Source: Streptomyces sp. col6 (GTDB lineage Bacteria > Actinomycetota > Actinomycetes > Streptomycetales > Streptomycetaceae). Taken from it: a stretch of DNA of 64,000 nt. The stretch covers positions 769,292 through 833,291 of the forward strand of contig NZ_RDBL01000006.1 of NCBI RefSeq assembly GCF_008042035.1. The letters are read 5' to 3'. The notes under the pieces were generated by a model. The model saw only the letters and a program-made list of their open reading frames with translations. It was not told the origin of the DNA and searched no databases. Shown here one piece after another: positions 26,360 through 37,988 of this stretch. The position numbers and the translations under genes were made by a program. Every line of letters starts with the position of its first letter. Within the stretch, counting starts at the first letter, position 1.

Positions 26360-26770
26360 GCGGTGTCCGCCTTTCCGGAGTGGGACGGTGAGGGTGGTGC
26401 GGCCGCACGGGTTCGGACGGCCGTACGGCGAGGTCGGCAGGGGCGTCGGCGGGTGCGTGGGGGCGGGCCCGGCGGCCGTCGGTGGCACCGGGCCGGCCGC
26501 CCGGCGGTGCGGAGTTCTCCGGCAACGCGGGACAACCCACCGCATTCGTACGGCGCCCCGCAAGTCCGGCGTCCGGCCCGGTGCGCGAAAGCGGCGGTGC
26601 GGTGCGGGCGCCCCCGGAGCGCGGGCGGCGGCCGGTGCCCCGGCCCGGTCCGTACCGGGGTCCCGCCGTCCCGGCCGGTGCCGCCGCACGGCCGCCGAGG
26701 GGCTTGCACGAGATTGGCCGATTTCCGCTGTACGGGGATGCGCCCCGCGCGCCGCCGTCGCCCCCGTCGG
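26360..26770. other. GC-rich intergenic region between the MFS and aminopeptidase genes
   Basis: 411 bases, all downstream of the minus-strand MFS stop and upstream of the aminopeptidase start. It must hold the aminopeptidase promoter. Base use is extremely GC-rich with many GGCCGG/CCGGCC repeats; an A/T-richer patch is at 26708-26733 (GAGATTGGCCGATTTCC). No gene or RNA that I can support. Confidence 0.4.
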
Positions 26771-27985
26771 TCATGGCGCCGGCGCGGCCGGACGCGCGCG
26801 CCGAGCCCCCGCCGTGCGGACCAGGAACGCCACCGCGAAGGCGAGGGCCGCCCCGTGCGACCAGCCGACGACCGCCAACGGACTGAAGCGCTCCAGGGCC
26901 GCCGCCACGGCGATCATGCCGACCCCGAAGCCCAGGTTCTCCACCGTCGCGGACAGCCCGAAGGCGTGCGCGCGCGGCCCGGCCGGCAGGGTCTGGAGGT
27001 GCGAGGTGTACGAGACCTCCGTCAGCCCGTCCGCCGCGCCGGCCACCAGGGCGATCACGGCCGTGGCCGCCGTCGGGAACCCCGCGAAGGCCAGGATGAA
27101 CGCCGCCGACATCACACAGGTGCCGTAGCCGAAGCCGGCCGCGCCCACGGACCGGCCGGTGCGGCGCCCGTAGCGCTGGATCACCTGCTGCGCCACGATG
27201 TTGCCGACCGCCCACAGGCACCAGAACGCGCTGACGAACAGGGCCGGGTGCGCGTCGTCCAGCGCCGCGGAGTGCACGGGCAGCGCCGCGTTGTGCGACG
27301 AGGAGCCGAGCGCGTCCACCCCGCGCAGCCCGACCATCAGCGTCAGGCCCGGCACCGCGGCGAGCGCGGCGAACGCGACGGGCGTCCGCCGCCGGGGCCG
27401 TTCCCCCTCCGGCTCTTCCGTAACCGCCTTGCCCCGACCGCCGCCGGCGACCGGCAGCAGGGCCACCGTCAGCGCGCAGACGGCGAAGGTGGCGAGGTCC
27501 ACCACGAACGCGGCGGTGTACCCCACCAGCGAGACGACGACACCCGCCGAGGCGAAGCCCGCCACCATCGCCAGCGAACGCCCGGTCACCGACAGCGAGT
27601 TCGCCCAGGACCGCCGCTCCTCGCCCACCATCTCCGGCACGGAGCTGCGCAGGGCCACCATGAACAGCGTCCCGCAGGACCCGACCACCACGGAGACCGC
27701 GAACAGCGAAGCCGTACGCCAGCCGTCCGGCGCGAGAATCAGCGGCAGCATCACGGCGCCCTGCGCGATATTCGTCCAGAGCATCACGCTCTTCGCCGTG
27801 CATCGCGCGAGCAGACCGCCGGCGACGAGACCGGCGAGGAATCCGGCACCCAGCCGCAGGGCCATGAACAGCCCCATCGCGAGCGCCCGCCCCGTCGTTT
27901 CGTAGACGAAGAGATTGAGCGCCACCATATTCAGGAACGTGCCGTACGAGGAGACCGCGTACCCGGCCACCAGAAAGCGGAACAT
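26771..27985 (-). CDS. MFS transporter
   Basis: 404 residues from ATG 27985 (MFRFLVAGYAVSSYGTFLNMVAL), with GGTGAGCG upstream; a longer open frame to 28111 lacks support. About 12 hydrophobic segments, with the short charged loop RCTAKSVMLW between helices 2 and 3 and a large central cytoplasmic loop (EEPEGERPRRRTP). It belongs to the group often annotated as drug exporters or MFS_3; the substrate is unknown. The divergent LuxR-type gene, 143 bases away, is a likely regulator. Confidence 0.85.
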   Translation of the reverse strand: MFRFLVAGYAVSSYGTFLNMVALNLFVYETTGRALAMGLFMALRLGAGFLAGLVAGGLLARCTAKSVMLWTNIAQGAVMLPLILAPDGWRTASLFAVSVVVGSCGTLFMVALRSSVPEMVGEERRSWANSLSVTGRSLAMVAGFASAGVVVSLVGYTAAFVVDLATFAVCALTVALLPVAGGGRGKAVTEEPEGERPRRRTPVAFAALAAVPGLTLMVGLRGVDALGSSSHNAALPVHSAALDDAHPALFVSAFWCLWAVGNIVAQQVIQRYGRRTGRSVGAAGFGYGTCVMSAAFILAFAGFPTAATAVIALVAGAADGLTEVSYTSHLQTLPAGPRAHAFGLSATVENLGFGVGMIAVAAALERFSPLAVVGWSHGAALAFAVAFLVRTAGARRARPAAPAP

Positions 27986-28128
27986 GCGCTCACCGCGCGG
28001 CGGACCGGACGGTGCGACGGCCGGTTCGCCGACAGGACGGGAGCGGTGGAAGGACACCCGCACATCGTGGTCGAGAGCCCCGGACTCGGGCCTCTCCCGG
28101 CCTGTGCACAAAGGTAATCTGCATCATT

Positions 28129-29133
28129 GTGAAGCACGATCATTCCCGCCCACCGCCGTGTGATTGCCACGAATCGGTGCCCGGGAGCACCGGGCGGGCG
28201 GAGCAGCCGTGCGAGCGGGCCCTCGACGCGTACCGGCGCGCGCTGCTGGCGGGCAGCCTGCCGCGCGAGGAGGTGGCCGGCTGCCTGAGCGCCCTTCATC
28301 TGATGGTCCCGGACCGCGCGTCACCCGGCTCGATGGTCCCCGTCCCACCGGAGACCGCCTCCCACGCCGCGCTCGCCCCGCTGGAGGAGGCCGTCCTCGA
28401 ACGGCGCCGCGCCCTGCGGTCCACCCGGGCCGCACTCGCCGCCTTCGAGACCCTGTACGCGGACGTGCACCGGCTCGAACAGCCCGGACTCACCCGGCTG
28501 ACCGGGGAAGCCGTCATCAGCAGGGCGCTGGAGGCGGCGGTGGCCGGCTGCCGCGAGGAGATCCGCACCGCGCAGCCCGGCGGCGGCCGCCCCGAGCAGG
28601 CGCTCCGGGAGGCGCTCGTCCGCGACCTCGGGAACCTGCGGCGCGGCATCCGCCAGCGGACCGTCTACCAGCACACCGTCCGCTCGGACCGGGCCACCCT
28701 CGCCTACATCGAGCAGGTGAGCGCGGCAGGGGCGGAGATCAGGACGCTCGCCGAGGTGACCGACCGGGTGATCGTCGTCGACCTCGACCTCGCCTTCGTC
28801 CCGTTCTCCGACGCACCGCACGAGGCGCTGTGCGTACGCCACCCGGCGCTGGTGCGCTTCCTGGCCCGCGGCTTCGACGAGGCATGGGCGCGCGCCCTGC
28901 CCGTACGGCCCGAACGGGCGCCGCTGCGCACCCCGGTCGTCACCTCCGACCTGCAACGGGCCATCCTCCAGGCCGTGGTGAACGGCGAGACGGACGCCGC
29001 GATAGCCCGCCGGATCGGGATGAGCCGGCGCAGCGTCGCCGAGCACATGCGCAAGGTCTCCGAGCAGCTGGGCAGCACCAGCCGCGCCCAGCTCGGCTAT
29101 CTGGTCGCCACGTCGGGGCTGCTCGACGGCTGA
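28129..29133 (+). CDS. LuxR-family regulator with TrmB-like N-terminal region
   Basis: 334 residues from GTG 28129. The C-terminal 65 residues form a LuxR/FixJ helix-turn-helix (LQRAILQAVVNGETDAAIARRIGMSRRSVAEHMRKVSEQLG). The remaining part resembles the large group of Streptomyces regulators whose middle region (RQRTVYQHTVRSD, ...EIRTLAEVTDRVIVVDLDLAFVPF) recalls the TrmB/PLD-like effector domain. It has no receiver or AAA domain, so a ligand is more likely than phosphorylation. Position opposite the MFS gene suggests it controls export of a compound. The start is not certain because the ribosome-binding site is poor. Confidence 0.85.
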   Translation: MKHDHSRPPPCDCHESVPGSTGRAEQPCERALDAYRRALLAGSLPREEVAGCLSALHLMVPDRASPGSMVPVPPETASHAALAPLEEAVLERRRALRSTRAALAAFETLYADVHRLEQPGLTRLTGEAVISRALEAAVAGCREEIRTAQPGGGRPEQALREALVRDLGNLRRGIRQRTVYQHTVRSDRATLAYIEQVSAAGAEIRTLAEVTDRVIVVDLDLAFVPFSDAPHEALCVRHPALVRFLARGFDEAWARALPVRPERAPLRTPVVTSDLQRAILQAVVNGETDAAIARRIGMSRRSVAEHMRKVSEQLGSTSRAQLGYLVATSGLLDG

Positions 29134-29139
29134 CCGCGC

Positions 29140-29161
29140 GCCGGAGGGACGCCCCTCCGGC
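29140..29161. terminator. Terminator between convergent luxR-type and fumarase genes
   Basis: GCCGGAGGG (29140-29148) pairs with CCCTCCGGC (29153-29161) around a four-base loop. Confidence 0.75.
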
Positions 29162-29171
29162 GGCGCGGGAA

Positions 29172-30839
<1,668 letters not shown>

Positions 30840-31055
30840 TACGGCCATTCCTCACTCGGCAGACAGCGGCTGGCCACCCTTGGACAGCGCACCCACCAGG
30901 GTAGGACGCGCCGGGAGCGCCGGGCTTGTGAGGTAGGGCTCACCATCCGGGATCACATCCGGGCCGTCCCGGGGGCTCCCCGGGGCGCACGGCCCGGCGC
31001 GCGGCGCGCCGTCCGGCCCCTGTCGCGATCTATCGCGTTTCGGTACGCTGGGGCG
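30840..31055. promoter_or_regulatory. Divergent promoter region, class I fumarase and DUF1707 gene
   Basis: About 215 bases. TACGCT at 31044-31049 sits seven bases before the GTG at 31056 and could be the -10 box of a leaderless transcript for the DUF1707 gene. No operator recognised. Confidence 0.45.
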
Positions 31056-31736
31056 GTGGACCTCGAGAAGCAGCCCCAGCAGCCCACCGCACCGGCGGAC
31101 ACCGACGTCATCCGCGCCTCCGACGCGGACCGCGACCGCATCGCGGACATCCTGCGGGAAGCGCTGGCCGAGGGCCGGCTGACCGCCGACGAGCACGCGG
31201 AGCGGGTCGATTCCGTCTACCGCGCCAAGACCGTCGGTGAGCTCGAACCGCTCGTCCGGGACCTGCCGGCGCCGGGCGGGGCGTCCAGGGCCGCCGCCGG
31301 TGCCTCGTACAACCGCGAGCCCGAGCCGGCGACCGGACCCGCCGACAACCTGGTGGCCATCTTCAGCAGTTCGACCCGCCGGGGCCGCTGGCGGGTGGGT
31401 GCCCGTACGAACGCCTTCGCGCTGTTCGGCAGTGTGGAAATCGACCTGACGGAGGCGCTTTTCGGACAGCGTCTCACCGTGATCAACGCGACCTCCGTTT
31501 TCGGCAGCGTGGAGATCCGGGTGCCCGAGAACATCTCGCTGCGCGGCAGCGGCACGGGTGTTTTCGGCAGTTTCGAAGTGCGCACGCTGGAATCCGCCGA
31601 CCCCGAGGCGCCGGTGGTCGTCGTCAACGGATATTCGGTGTTCGGCAGCGTCGAGGCGAAGCCGAAACGGGGCAAGTTCATCGCGGATCTCCAGGACCGG
31701 CTGCGCAAGCACCTCGATAAGCACCTCGACCGCTGA
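31056..31736 (+). CDS. DUF1707 / LiaF-like C-terminal domain protein
   Basis: 226 residues from GTG 31056. Residues 20-75 form a DUF1707 domain (IRASDADRDRIADILREALAEGRLTADEHAERVDSVYRAKTVGELEPLVRDLP), a short helical module common at the N-terminus of actinobacterial membrane-stress proteins. The second half has three repeats of FGSVEI/FGSFEV-like beta strands as in the LiaF C-terminal domain (cell-wall-active antibiotic response). No transmembrane helix is present, unlike many relatives. Function unknown; a link with envelope stress is inference from the domain. Confidence 0.85.
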   Translation: MDLEKQPQQPTAPADTDVIRASDADRDRIADILREALAEGRLTADEHAERVDSVYRAKTVGELEPLVRDLPAPGGASRAAAGASYNREPEPATGPADNLVAIFSSSTRRGRWRVGARTNAFALFGSVEIDLTEALFGQRLTVINATSVFGSVEIRVPENISLRGSGTGVFGSFEVRTLESADPEAPVVVVNGYSVFGSVEAKPKRGKFIADLQDRLRKHLDKHLDR

Positions 31737-31812
31737 CGGCGCACGGCCGCGCGTCGCGGCGGGGATTCTTTCCGGCCGAAAAGGGACTCGACCGCAATTG
31801 CGTGGAACGGAC

Positions 31813-31827
31813 CTGAGTGCCACTCAG
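31813..31827. promoter_or_regulatory. Perfect palindrome upstream of the whiB-like gene
   Basis: CTGAGTG-C-CACTCAG, seven-bp arms around one base, 76 bases before the whiB-like start. It looks like a regulator-binding site; the regulator is not known. Confidence 0.5.
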
Positions 31828-31902
31828 TGCATAGGCGCACGCACAGCGGGTAGGGACTGCTGCATCGTCTCTCGCTCGCGAAGCCGTCGTCAGGAGTGGA
31901 CC

Positions 31903-32274
31903 GTGCTGCAACTGCCGCATCAGCCCCTGCAGGTCGCCGCTGTTCCCCCGCAGCGGGTCCCCGCTCGGGAGGACCAGGCCGGCCCCTGGCACTCGGAGGC
32001 GGTGTGCCGCCGGGACGAAGCCGGGTTGTTCTTCGCCCCGTCGAAGGAGCCGACCGCTGCCCGGCTCTCGCGCGAGGAGTCCGCGAAGCGGGTCTGCGCG
32101 CGCTGCCCCGTGATGGTGGAGTGCCGCGAGCACGCGCTGATGCAGCCCGAGCCGTACGGGGTGTGGGGCGGTCTCACGGCCGCCGAGCGCCGCGTCGCGC
32201 TCGCCCGGCGCAGGCGGCGCGAGGCGGAGCTGAAGGCCTCGGGCGCGACCGGCCGGATCGCGGCGGCGGGCTGA
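31903..32274 (+). CDS. WhiB-family iron-sulfur regulator (Wbl protein)
   Basis: 123 residues from GTG 31903, with AGGAG six bases upstream. The four cluster cysteines are Cys35, Cys65, Cys68 and Cys74 (C-x29-C-x2-C-x5-C), followed by the Wbl turn GVWGGLTAAERR and a basic C-terminus (ARRRRREAELKA). Wbl proteins bind a 4Fe-4S cluster sensitive to oxygen or nitric oxide and act with the principal sigma factor in development, antibiotic resistance or redox control. Which of the Wbl groups this is cannot be decided. A strong terminator follows. Confidence 0.93.
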   Translation: MLQLPHQPLQVAAVPPQRVPAREDQAGPWHSEAVCRRDEAGLFFAPSKEPTAARLSREESAKRVCARCPVMVECREHALMQPEPYGVWGGLTAAERRVALARRRRREAELKASGATGRIAAAG

Positions 32275-32302
32275 CCGGCCGCCGGTCCCGTACGCGTACG
32301 TA

Positions 32303-32342
32303 CGAAGAGGCGCCCCCACCGCACATGGGGGGCGCCTCTTCG
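32303..32342. terminator. Bidirectional terminator between whiB-like and glpX
   Basis: A 15-bp perfect stem (32303-32317 with 32328-32342) between convergent genes. Confidence 0.85.
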
Positions 32343-32382
32343 GGCGGAAGCGCGGACGCGGGCCGTGGGTGCGGCCCGGCCG

Positions 32383-33414
32383 CTACTTCGCGCGGTCGAA
32401 GTCGACGGCGCTGTAGGCGCGCAGCTTCGACAGCCGGTGGGTGGAGTTGATCGTCCGGATGGTGCCGGACTTGGACCGCATGACGATGGACTCGGTGGTC
32501 GCCGTCTCCGAGCGGTAGCGCACCCCGCGCATCAGCTCGCCGTCGGTGATCCCGGTCGCCACGAAGAACACGTTGTCCCCGCTGACCAGGTCGTCCGTGG
32601 ACAGCACCCGGTCCAGGTCGTGCCCGGCGTCCAGCGCGCGTCGGCGTTCGGCCTCGTCCTTCGGCCAGAGCTTGCCCTGGATGACGCCGCCGAGGCACTT
32701 TATGGCGCAGGCCGAGATGATGCCCTCGGGCGTGCCGCCGATGCCCATGAGCAGGTCGACGCCGGTGCCTTCGCGGGCCGCCATGATCGACCCGGCCACG
32801 TCGCCGTCGGAGATGAACTTGATGCGGGCGCCGGTCTCCCGGATCTCCTTGACGATCCCCTCGTGGCGGGGGCGGTCCAGGATGACGACGGTGACGTCCT
32901 CGGGCGTGGAGTTCTTCGCCCGCGCGACCCGGCGGATGTTCGCCGAGACGGGGGCGTTGATGTCCACGAAGTCCGCCGCCTCCGGGCCGGTGACCAGCTT
33001 GTCCATGTAGAAGACGGCGGACGGGTCGAACATCGCGCCACGGTCGGCGGCGGCCAGGACGGCGATCGCGTTGGGCATGCCCTTGGCGTTGAGGGTCGTG
33101 CCGTCGATCGGGTCGACGGCGATGTCGACCTCGGGCCCGGTGCCGTCCCCGACGTGCTCGCCGTTGAACAGCATGGGGGCTTCGTCCTTCTCGCCCTCAC
33201 CGATGACGACGACGCCGTTCATGGACACGGTGGAGACGAGGGTTCGCATGGCGTTCACGGCGGCACCGTCGGCCCCGATCTTGTCCCCGCGCCCGACCCA
33301 GCGCCCGGCGGCCATGGCGGCGGCCTCGGTGACCCGGACCAGCTCCAGGGCGAGGTTGCGGTCGGGGGCCTCCGGGGAGACCTCCAGCTGGGACGGCAGA
33401 TGATGCTCGGACAT
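32383..33414 (-). CDS. glpX: Class II fructose-1,6-bisphosphatase
   Basis: 343 residues from ATG 33414, with AAAGG upstream; the further open frame is not coding. GlpX motifs are clear: an N-terminal [15 protein letters not shown], the metal-binding [14 protein letters not shown] and [18 protein letters not shown], and the [19 protein letters not shown] region. It dephosphorylates fructose 1,6-bisphosphate in gluconeogenesis and is the main FBPase in most actinobacteria. Divergent from a DUF4245 gene, a pairing usual in actinobacteria. Confidence 0.96.
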   Translation of the reverse strand: MSEHHLPSQLEVSPEAPDRNLALELVRVTEAAAMAAGRWVGRGDKIGADGAAVNAMRTLVSTVSMNGVVVIGEGEKDEAPMLFNGEHVGDGTGPEVDIAVDPIDGTTLNAKGMPNAIAVLAAADRGAMFDPSAVFYMDKLVTGPEAADFVDINAPVSANIRRVARAKNSTPEDVTVVILDRPRHEGIVKEIRETGARIKFISDGDVAGSIMAAREGTGVDLLMGIGGTPEGIISACAIKCLGGVIQGKLWPKDEAERRRALDAGHDLDRVLSTDDLVSGDNVFFVATGITDGELMRGVRYRSETATTESIVMRSKSGTIRTINSTHRLSKLRAYSAVDFDRAK

Positions 33415-33557
33415 CGGAGCGCACCTTTCTGTACGACGACGACCGGATGAGGGTGATCTGACTCTATCGCCAGGTCGATAAAATGAGCAGACCGGGTCAC
33501 GTTTGAGCGGGGCGGCCCCCGGTTCGGCCGCGCAGGGGCTGATGCGACGATGGACCC
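33415..33557. promoter_or_regulatory. Divergent glpX / DUF4245 promoter region
   Basis: 143 bases. TATCG-CCAGGT-CGATA at 33465-33480 is a short inverted repeat near the middle of the region. No known operator matches. Confidence 0.4.
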
Positions 33558-34076
33558 GTGGCAAGCAAGCGAGGCAAGCAGACCGTCCGGGACATGATCC
33601 TGTCGTTGTTGGCGATCGCCGCCGTGGCGGGTGTCGTCTACATCTTCATCCCGCACGACGACAAGGCCGATCCGATCAAGGCGGTCGACTACCGCGTCGA
33701 ACTCCTGACCGCGCGGCGTGCGGCCCCGTACCCGGTGGCGGCCCCCGAGGGCCTGCCCGCGGGCTGGAAGCCGACCTCGGTCACGTACAGCCGGGACAAG
33801 GGCAACAGCTGGCACCTGGGCTTCCTCGCCCCGGACGGCGGTTACGTCGCGGTGGAGCAGTCCACGTCCCCCTCGAAGCTCTACATCGACCAGGTGAGCC
33901 AGCAGGCCGAGAACACCGGGCGCACGCAGGAGGTCGGCGGGCAGACCTGGCAGCGCTGGGAGGGCTCGAAGTACGACGCGCTGGTGCGCGAGGAGAAGGG
34001 CGCGACGACGGTCGTGACCGGCTCGGCCCCGGCGAAGCGGCTGGCGGAGATGGCGGCGGCGCTCAGGACGTCCTGA
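33558..34076 (+). CDS. DUF4245 domain membrane-anchored protein
   Basis: 172 residues. One N-terminal membrane helix ([19 protein letters not shown]) anchors an extracytoplasmic domain of about 140 residues that begins [23 protein letters not shown] and contains [11 protein letters not shown] and [18 protein letters not shown], features of DUF4245. Function unknown. It faces glpX across a shared promoter region and ends at an exceptionally strong terminator. Confidence 0.85.
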   Translation: MASKRGKQTVRDMILSLLAIAAVAGVVYIFIPHDDKADPIKAVDYRVELLTARRAAPYPVAAPEGLPAGWKPTSVTYSRDKGNSWHLGFLAPDGGYVAVEQSTSPSKLYIDQVSQQAENTGRTQEVGGQTWQRWEGSKYDALVREEKGATTVVTGSAPAKRLAEMAAALRTS

Positions 34077-34096
34077 CCTCCTGACGCCGCGTACGG

Positions 34097-34142
34097 ACAC
34101 GGGGAAGGCCCCGGAGCGAGTGCTCCGGGGCCTTCCCCGTGT
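34097..34142. terminator. Very strong bidirectional terminator
   Basis: A perfect 20-bp stem (34097-34116 with 34123-34142) and six-base loop CGAGTG between the convergent DUF4245 and nitroreductase genes. Confidence 0.9.
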
Positions 34143-34164
34143 TCACCGTGCAGAAGGCGGTGGC

Positions 34165-34755
34165 TCAGACGGTCGTGACGACCTCGTCGTACGCGAGACG
34201 CGGCGAGCGCGGGAACCAGGCGTCCTCGCCCGGCTTGCCGATGTTGACGACCATCAGCACGTTGTGGTCGCCGTCCAGGAACTCCTTCTCGATGCCCGCG
34301 GCGTCGTAGCCGGTCATCGGGCCGGCGGCCAGGCCGGCGGCGCGGACGCCGATGATGAAGTACGCGGCCTGGAGGGCGGCGTTCAGGGAGGCGGCCGACT
34401 CACGGACCGGGCGCTCCGAGAAGAACATGTCCTTGGCCTGCGGGAAGTGCGGCAGCAGGCCCGGCAGCTCCTCGTGGAACTCGTTGTCGGCGGCCAGGAT
34501 CGCGACCAGCGGGGCGGTCGAGGTCTTCGGCTGGTTGCCCTCGGCCATGTGCTTGACGAGGCGCGCGCGGGCGTCGTCCGAACGCACCAGCACGACGCGC
34601 AGCGGCGACTGGTTGAAGGCGGTCGGGCCGAACTTGACCAGGTCGTAGATGGCCTGGACCTGCTCGTCGGTCACCGGCTCGTCGGTGAACGTGTTGGCGG
34701 TGCGGGCCTCGCGGAACAGGAGGTCCTGAGCGGCGGCGTCAAGGGCGAGGGACAT
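34165..34755 (-). CDS. Nitroreductase-family protein (RutE / malonic semialdehyde reductase type)
   Basis: 196 residues from ATG 34755, the exact length of E. coli RutE. Family features: LLFREARTANTFTDEPVTDEQVQAIYDLVKFGPTAFNQSPLR with the FMN-binding Arg and Ser, and IGVRAAGLAAGPMTGYDAAGI. RutE reduces malonic semialdehyde (3-oxopropanoate) with NADPH in pyrimidine breakdown; relatives reduce other small aldehydes or nitro compounds. No other rut gene is nearby, so the substrate here is open. Cytoplasmic. Confidence 0.85.
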   Translation of the reverse strand: MSLALDAAAQDLLFREARTANTFTDEPVTDEQVQAIYDLVKFGPTAFNQSPLRVVLVRSDDARARLVKHMAEGNQPKTSTAPLVAILAADNEFHEELPGLLPHFPQAKDMFFSERPVRESAASLNAALQAAYFIIGVRAAGLAAGPMTGYDAAGIEKEFLDGDHNVLMVVNIGKPGEDAWFPRSPRLAYDEVVTTV

Positions 34756-34944
34756 CGTGGGTATTACCTTCCGGACGTACACGGGGGGATCGGGCCGCGA
34801 ACACGAAGGACCGGGCCATGACGATCACCGTACGGCGGAAGTGCGTTAACGTTCAACTAAATCGGAAGTGGGGAGACTCACGCCACGGAACCGGAATAAG
34901 CCTTACGGCCCCCGCGCCGCGGTTTCTCCCGCCCCCGGCCTCGC

Positions 34945-35211
34945 TCAGCCCGCGTCCGCCGCCGTGGAACCGGAAGGGCCTTCGCCGTCCGCCGGGCCCG
35001 CCAGCGCCGCGTCCAGCCGGGCGCGGGCACCCTCCAGCCAGTGCCGGCACACCTTCGCCAGCTCCTCGCCGCGCTCCCAGAGCGCGAGGGAGTCCTCCAG
35101 CGAGGTGCCGCCCGCCTCCAGCCGGCGTACGACCTCGATCAGCTCGTCGCGCGCCTGCTCGTAGCCGAGCGTGCCCGTCGCGGCGGCGCCCGCCGTCCCC
35201 TCGTCCGTCAT
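34945..35211 (-). CDS. xseB: Exodeoxyribonuclease VII small subunit
   Basis: 88 residues. The three-helix XseB core is seen in YEQARDELIEVVRRLEAGGTSLEDSLALWERGEELAKVCRHWLEGARARLD; the tail is acidic and disordered. It follows xseA on the same strand, 68 bases downstream. With XseA it forms the nuclease that degrades single-stranded DNA to oligonucleotides. Confidence 0.95.
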   Translation of the reverse strand: MTDEGTAGAAATGTLGYEQARDELIEVVRRLEAGGTSLEDSLALWERGEELAKVCRHWLEGARARLDAALAGPADGEGPSGSTAADAG

Positions 35212-35279
35212 GTGTTCCACCCTAGGTAGAGGTATCCGTATCGGTATGTGCCGGGCCCGTACGCCCCGGGGCTCCGCCC

Positions 35280-36491
35280 CTACTCCGCGACCCGCACCGC
35301 GAACTCGCCCCCGGACACCCGGGCCCGCAGCGTCTCCCCGGCCGCGCCCGCGTCCGCGGGGTCCCGGACCACGTGCCCGTCGGCGCGCTGGAGCACCGCG
35401 TAGCCGCGCTCCAGGGTCGCCGCCGGGGACAGCGCGAGGACCCGGGCCCTGGTGTGGGCCAGCTCCGAGTCCGCCCGGTCCAGCAGATGGCCCAGCACCC
35501 GGCGGGCGCGCCCGGCCAGCGCGTCGACGTCCGCCTCGCGCTCGTCCACCATCCGCTGCGGGTGCTCCATGCAGGGTCGCCCCAGCGCGTGGGCCAGGCC
35601 CCGCTCCTCCCGGTCGAGCAGCCCCCGTACCGTCCGAAGGGAGCGGTCGCGCAGCTGCCGCACCCGGTCCAGCTCCTCGCCCACGTCGGGCACGACCTTC
35701 TTCGCCGCGTCCGTCGGCGTGGAGGCCCGTACGTCCGCGACCAGGTCGAGCAGCGGGGAGTCCGGCTCGTGCCCGATCGCCGAGACCACCGGCGTACGGC
35801 AGGCCGCGACCGTACGGATCAGCTCCTCGTCCGAGAACGGCAGCAGGTCCTCGACGCTGCCGCCGCCGCGCGCCACGACGATCACGTCGACCTCCGGGAT
35901 GCCGTCCAGCTCCTTGACCGCCCGCACGACCTGGTTGACCGCGTGCACCCCCTGTACGGCGGTGTTGCGGACCTCGAAGCGGACGGCGGGCCACCGGCGG
36001 CGGGCGTTCTCCAGCACATCGCGCTCGGCCGCCGACGCCCGGCCGCAGACCAGGCCGATCAGCTGCGGCAGGAAGGGCAGCGGCTTCTTCCGGTCGAGGG
36101 CGAACAGACCCTCGGACGCCAGGGACTTCTTCAGCTGCTCCAGGCGCACCAGCAGCTCGCCGATGCCGACCGGCCGTATCTCCGTCGCCCGCAGCGAGAG
36201 CTGCCCCCGCGGCGCGTACCACTCCGGCTTGGCGAGCACCACGACCCGCGCGCCCTCCGAGACGACGTCCGCGATCCGGTCGAAGACCTGCCGGAAGCAC
36301 GTCACGCTCACCGAGATGTCGTGCGACGGGTCGCGCAGCGTCAGGAACACCACACCGGCACCCGGCCGCCGCGACAGCTGGGTGATCTGGCCCTCGACCC
36401 AGACCGCACCGAGCCGGTCGATCCAGCCGCCGATGAGCCGCGACACGTCACCGACGGGCAGCGGGGCTTCCGGAGAAGTGTTCAGAGCCAT
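35280..36491 (-). CDS. xseA: Exodeoxyribonuclease VII large subunit
   Basis: 403 residues from ATG 36491. The N-terminal OB-fold ([39 protein letters not shown]) binds single-stranded DNA; the catalytic domain has [28 protein letters not shown] and the Gly-rich [25 protein letters not shown]; a coiled-coil region follows. Start choice follows family length; no strong ribosome-binding site is visible. Operon with xseB downstream. Confidence 0.95.
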   Translation of the reverse strand: MALNTSPEAPLPVGDVSRLIGGWIDRLGAVWVEGQITQLSRRPGAGVVFLTLRDPSHDISVSVTCFRQVFDRIADVVSEGARVVVLAKPEWYAPRGQLSLRATEIRPVGIGELLVRLEQLKKSLASEGLFALDRKKPLPFLPQLIGLVCGRASAAERDVLENARRRWPAVRFEVRNTAVQGVHAVNQVVRAVKELDGIPEVDVIVVARGGGSVEDLLPFSDEELIRTVAACRTPVVSAIGHEPDSPLLDLVADVRASTPTDAAKKVVPDVGEELDRVRQLRDRSLRTVRGLLDREERGLAHALGRPCMEHPQRMVDEREADVDALAGRARRVLGHLLDRADSELAHTRARVLALSPAATLERGYAVLQRADGHVVRDPADAGAAGETLRARVSGGEFAVRVAE

Positions 36492-36537
36492 GCGAGCGAG
36501 CGTAACGGCCGGGACGGACAACAGGGCCCGTCCCGGG

Positions 36538-37905
36538 TCACGGGGCCACGCCCCGCCGCCCCCGCTGCTGGACCAGCACCACCACGAGCCCCACCGCCAG
36601 CCAGCAGGCGCCCACCACCTGGGCGCTCCCCGTCGCCTCCACGATCACCGCGACCAGCACCCCGGCGCCCACCACCGGCACCACCAGATGCCGCCACCAG
36701 CTCGGTTCGCCCTCCATCCGCCGCACCACGAACCAGCCCACCACCGACGCGTGCAGCAGCACGAACGCCGTCAGCGCCCCGATGTCCACCACCGAGACGA
36801 GATGGTCGAGCCCATCGTCGCGCCGGGCCGCCCACACCGCCGCCACCATCGTCACCACGGCGGCCAGCAGGATCGCCACCCTCGGCACCCCGGACCGCGG
36901 ATCGACCCGGGACAGCAGCCCCGGCAGCCTCCGCTCACGGGCCATCGCGAACAGCAGCCGCCCCGCCGCCGCCTGCCCCGCCAGCGCCGCGAACGCCGCC
37001 CCGATCGCCTTGCTGACCGCCACCAGATCGTGCAGCCAGGTGCCCACCGCGGCGTCCACCGTGTCGTAGAACGCCGAGCCCTGCGCCCCCGGATCCGCGG
37101 TCAGCTCCGCCGAGGTCATCGGCTCCAGCAGGGCGGCGAGATACGCCTGCGCCACGAACAGCGCGCCCGCGAGCACCAGGCAGAACAGCACCGCCCGCGC
37201 CACCTGCGCCGAGCCGCCCGTCACCTCCTCCGCGAACGAGGCGATGGCGTCGAACCCCAGGTACGAGAGCACCGCCACGGACACCGCGCCCAGCACCGCC
37301 GTCGCGGAGAACCCGGAATCCCCGGTGAGCGGGGTCAGCCAGCCGCGCTGCGCCCCGTCCCGTACGAGCACCACCACGGCCGACACCACGAACACCAGCA
37401 GCACCACGATCTCCATCGCCAGCACCGCGAAGCCGACCCGGGCGGCGGCGCGCACACCCCACAGGTTGAGCAGCGTCGTCAGGACGACCGCGAGCGCCGT
37501 CCACACCCACCGCGAGACCTCCGGCACCAGCGAGTTCATCGCGATCCCGGAGAAGAGGTACGCCACGGCCGGGATCAGCAGGTAGTCGAGCATCGCCATC
37601 CACCCGGCGATGAACCCGGGCCCCTCTCCGAGCCCCTTGCGGGCGTACGCGAACACGGAACCGGCCATCGGGGCGACCCGCACCATCTGGGCGTAACTGA
37701 ACGCGGTGAACGCCATCACGACGGTCGCCGCGACGTACACCAGCGCGACCGCGCCGTCCGACTTCGCGTCGAGCGTCCCGAACACGCCGACGGGCGCCAT
37801 CGGGGCGATGAACAGCAGCCCGTAGACCACCAGGTCCCGGAAGCCGAGGGTCCGCCGCAGCCGGGCCCTCTCCGTGGAGCCGGAATCCGTAGTGCTGTCG
37901 GCCAT
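36538..37905 (-). CDS. APC-family amino-acid permease
   Basis: 455 residues with about 12 membrane helices. Helix 1 starts after [28 protein letters not shown], a variant of the APC substrate-binding motif; later segments [16 protein letters not shown] and [13 protein letters not shown] are typical of amino acid/polyamine/organocation carriers. The substrate is not evident. ATG 37905 follows GGAGGG. It lies upstream of xseA on the same strand, 46 bases away, so readthrough is possible. Confidence 0.88.
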   Translation of the reverse strand: MADSTTDSGSTERARLRRTLGFRDLVVYGLLFIAPMAPVGVFGTLDAKSDGAVALVYVAATVVMAFTAFSYAQMVRVAPMAGSVFAYARKGLGEGPGFIAGWMAMLDYLLIPAVAYLFSGIAMNSLVPEVSRWVWTALAVVLTTLLNLWGVRAAARVGFAVLAMEIVVLLVFVVSAVVVLVRDGAQRGWLTPLTGDSGFSATAVLGAVSVAVLSYLGFDAIASFAEEVTGGSAQVARAVLFCLVLAGALFVAQAYLAALLEPMTSAELTADPGAQGSAFYDTVDAAVGTWLHDLVAVSKAIGAAFAALAGQAAAGRLLFAMARERRLPGLLSRVDPRSGVPRVAILLAAVVTMVAAVWAARRDDGLDHLVSVVDIGALTAFVLLHASVVGWFVVRRMEGEPSWWRHLVVPVVGAGVLVAVIVEATGSAQVVGACWLAVGLVVVLVQQRGRRGVAP

Positions 37906-37988
37906 GAGCCCTCCGTCGGTCGCGTCAAGATCAGTCTCCCGACCCGCCGCTCCCTCCGCCCGTTCGGTACGGCCTTACGATGGGACGC

